59,419 nucleotides of DNA from Amoeboaphelidium occidentale (Eukaryota > Aphelidiomycota > Aphelidea), in contig JALGPX010000061.1 of NCBI GenBank assembly GCA_023515795.1, positions 1-59,419 on the forward strand, read 5' to 3'. The number at the start of each line of letters is the position of its first letter. The first letter of the stretch is position 1. This document shows positions 58,761 to 59,419 of the stretch, piece after piece. The notes below the pieces were generated by a model that was given only the letters and a program-made list of their open reading frames with translations, did no database searches and was not told the DNA's origin. The position numbers were made by a program, and so were the translations under genes.

Positions 58761-59419
58761 ATGATTAGAGCAATAATTGCAAAAAGATTTGGGTCTTCAA
58801 GACCAGTAACACGGGAAGTATTCGAAATCACAGAACAGCAATACAGAAAATTTTATCCTCTTAAGAATACGCCTGCTTTGTTCTCTCTAAGAGCCAGAAT
58901 TGGCTTGCAAAACATGGAATTAGATGATATTGATCGAGCAACAAGACGCGATGATAAATCCTTTCAGAATCTATATCAGCAAGGTAGAATGACTTCAATT
59001 GGAGGCTTTAACTCTGAAGGAAAATCTATGGCCACAAATGTCCTTACGAAAACGCTAAAATCAAAGTATCCTAATATGCCAGATAATTTGCGATCAGTTG
59101 GCTTGAGTGAAATGCTTTCCAACGAAAGAATGCACAAGATGGCCCTTAAATTTGGACTACAACACGTGATATTATCAGAAGAAAAGGTGACACAGAGTCA
59201 TGGTTGCGCTTAATTTTGTAGCTGTACGCAGATCAAGTCTTTAGCCTTATTGGAATGGTAGAAAAGCAGTTGGGAAAGGAACGATGTGAAAAGTTCGTGG
59301 AAGCATACTTTTCTCATTTGGATATTGACTGGAAACAAGCAGTTACAATCGATAGGCCTGACAACAAGCTCAATGAGACTGTTACGAAGTTGTATAATAC
59401 GGAACCAGTGACAAGGTAT
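58761..59419 (+). CDS. Mitochondrial ribosomal protein mL44, partial
   Basis: Runs off the right edge. It begins MIRAIIAKRFGSSRPVTREV, a mitochondrial-type presequence, and has the degenerate RNase III fold of mL44 (yeast Mrpl3): ALFSLRARIGLQ, SKYPNMPDNLRSVGLSEMLS and MALKFGLQHVILSEEK. A 35-nt intron (about 59185-59219) joins LYADQVFSLIGMVEKQLGKE and FVEAYFSHLDIDWKQAV. No clear catalytic acid cluster is seen, as in mL44. A dsRNA-binding domain would be expected beyond the window. Confidence 0.85.

Overview
This window looks like nuclear DNA from an early-diverging fungus, probably of the zoosporic or otherwise non-Dikarya kind. Fungal-type genes (a CTK3-like CTD-kinase gamma subunit and an STB6-like protein) sit beside genes that Dikarya usually lack but animals share: a retinoblastoma pocket protein, a zizimin-type DOCK Rho-GEF, an EF-hand-like rhomboid and RAB3GAP1. 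A complex I subunit (NDUFB9) and SDHC argue for an ordinary respiratory chain and against lineages that lost complex I. This placement is inference; nothing in the window names the species.

Region 1-5880 is accessory. It holds an imperfect direct duplication of about 0.68 kb (87-768 and 770-1444) with the window's only ambiguous base, N769, exactly at the junction. Then come about 1.7 kb without a recognisable gene, and then a decayed Fanzor (eukaryotic TnpB-like RNA-guided nuclease) gene at 3155-5880. The Fanzor remnant keeps RuvC and zinc-ribbon motifs but has three in-frame stops and two frameshifts, and a perfect 24-bp GC-rich palindrome lies near its 3' end.

Region 5957-59419 is very gene-dense and conserved: 36 protein genes, mostly housekeeping. 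In order these are RPS0/uS2, DOCK, rhomboid, POLD2, OTU deubiquitinase, SPP2, CHY zinc finger, RRP15, CTK3, SET-MYND, cytochrome b5 reductase, LSM14/SCD6, Rab5-like, NRK1, RAB3GAP1, threonine synthase, OS-9/YOS9, IWS1/SPN1, DDX47/RRP3, V-ATPase A, SmE, retinoblastoma, NAD+ synthetase, SPT4, RPT1, IRE1, SDHC, COX20, GID7/WDR26, SF3A3, a secreted LPMO-like protein, PP2A B56, MCM5, NDUFB9, STB6-like, TRM5 and mL44 (cut by the right edge).

Gene architecture is the most general feature. All introns I could delimit are about 30-43 nt, GT-AG, often with a CTAAC- or TTAAC-like branch site. Divergent start codons are commonly only 9-70 bp apart, and some convergent genes overlap by about 12 bp. Two genes (V-ATPase A and B56) appear to have a first coding exon consisting only of ATG. 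Functionally related neighbours include Rab5-like with RAB3GAP1, NRK1 and NAD+ synthetase (NAD supply), YOS9 and IRE1 (ER quality control), SPP2, SmE and SF3A3 (splicing), and CTK3, IWS1 and SPT4 (transcription elongation). No tRNA, rRNA or CRISPR array was recognised. One 470-bp spacer (26876-27349) shows hairpins and a T6 run and could hold a small RNA gene.
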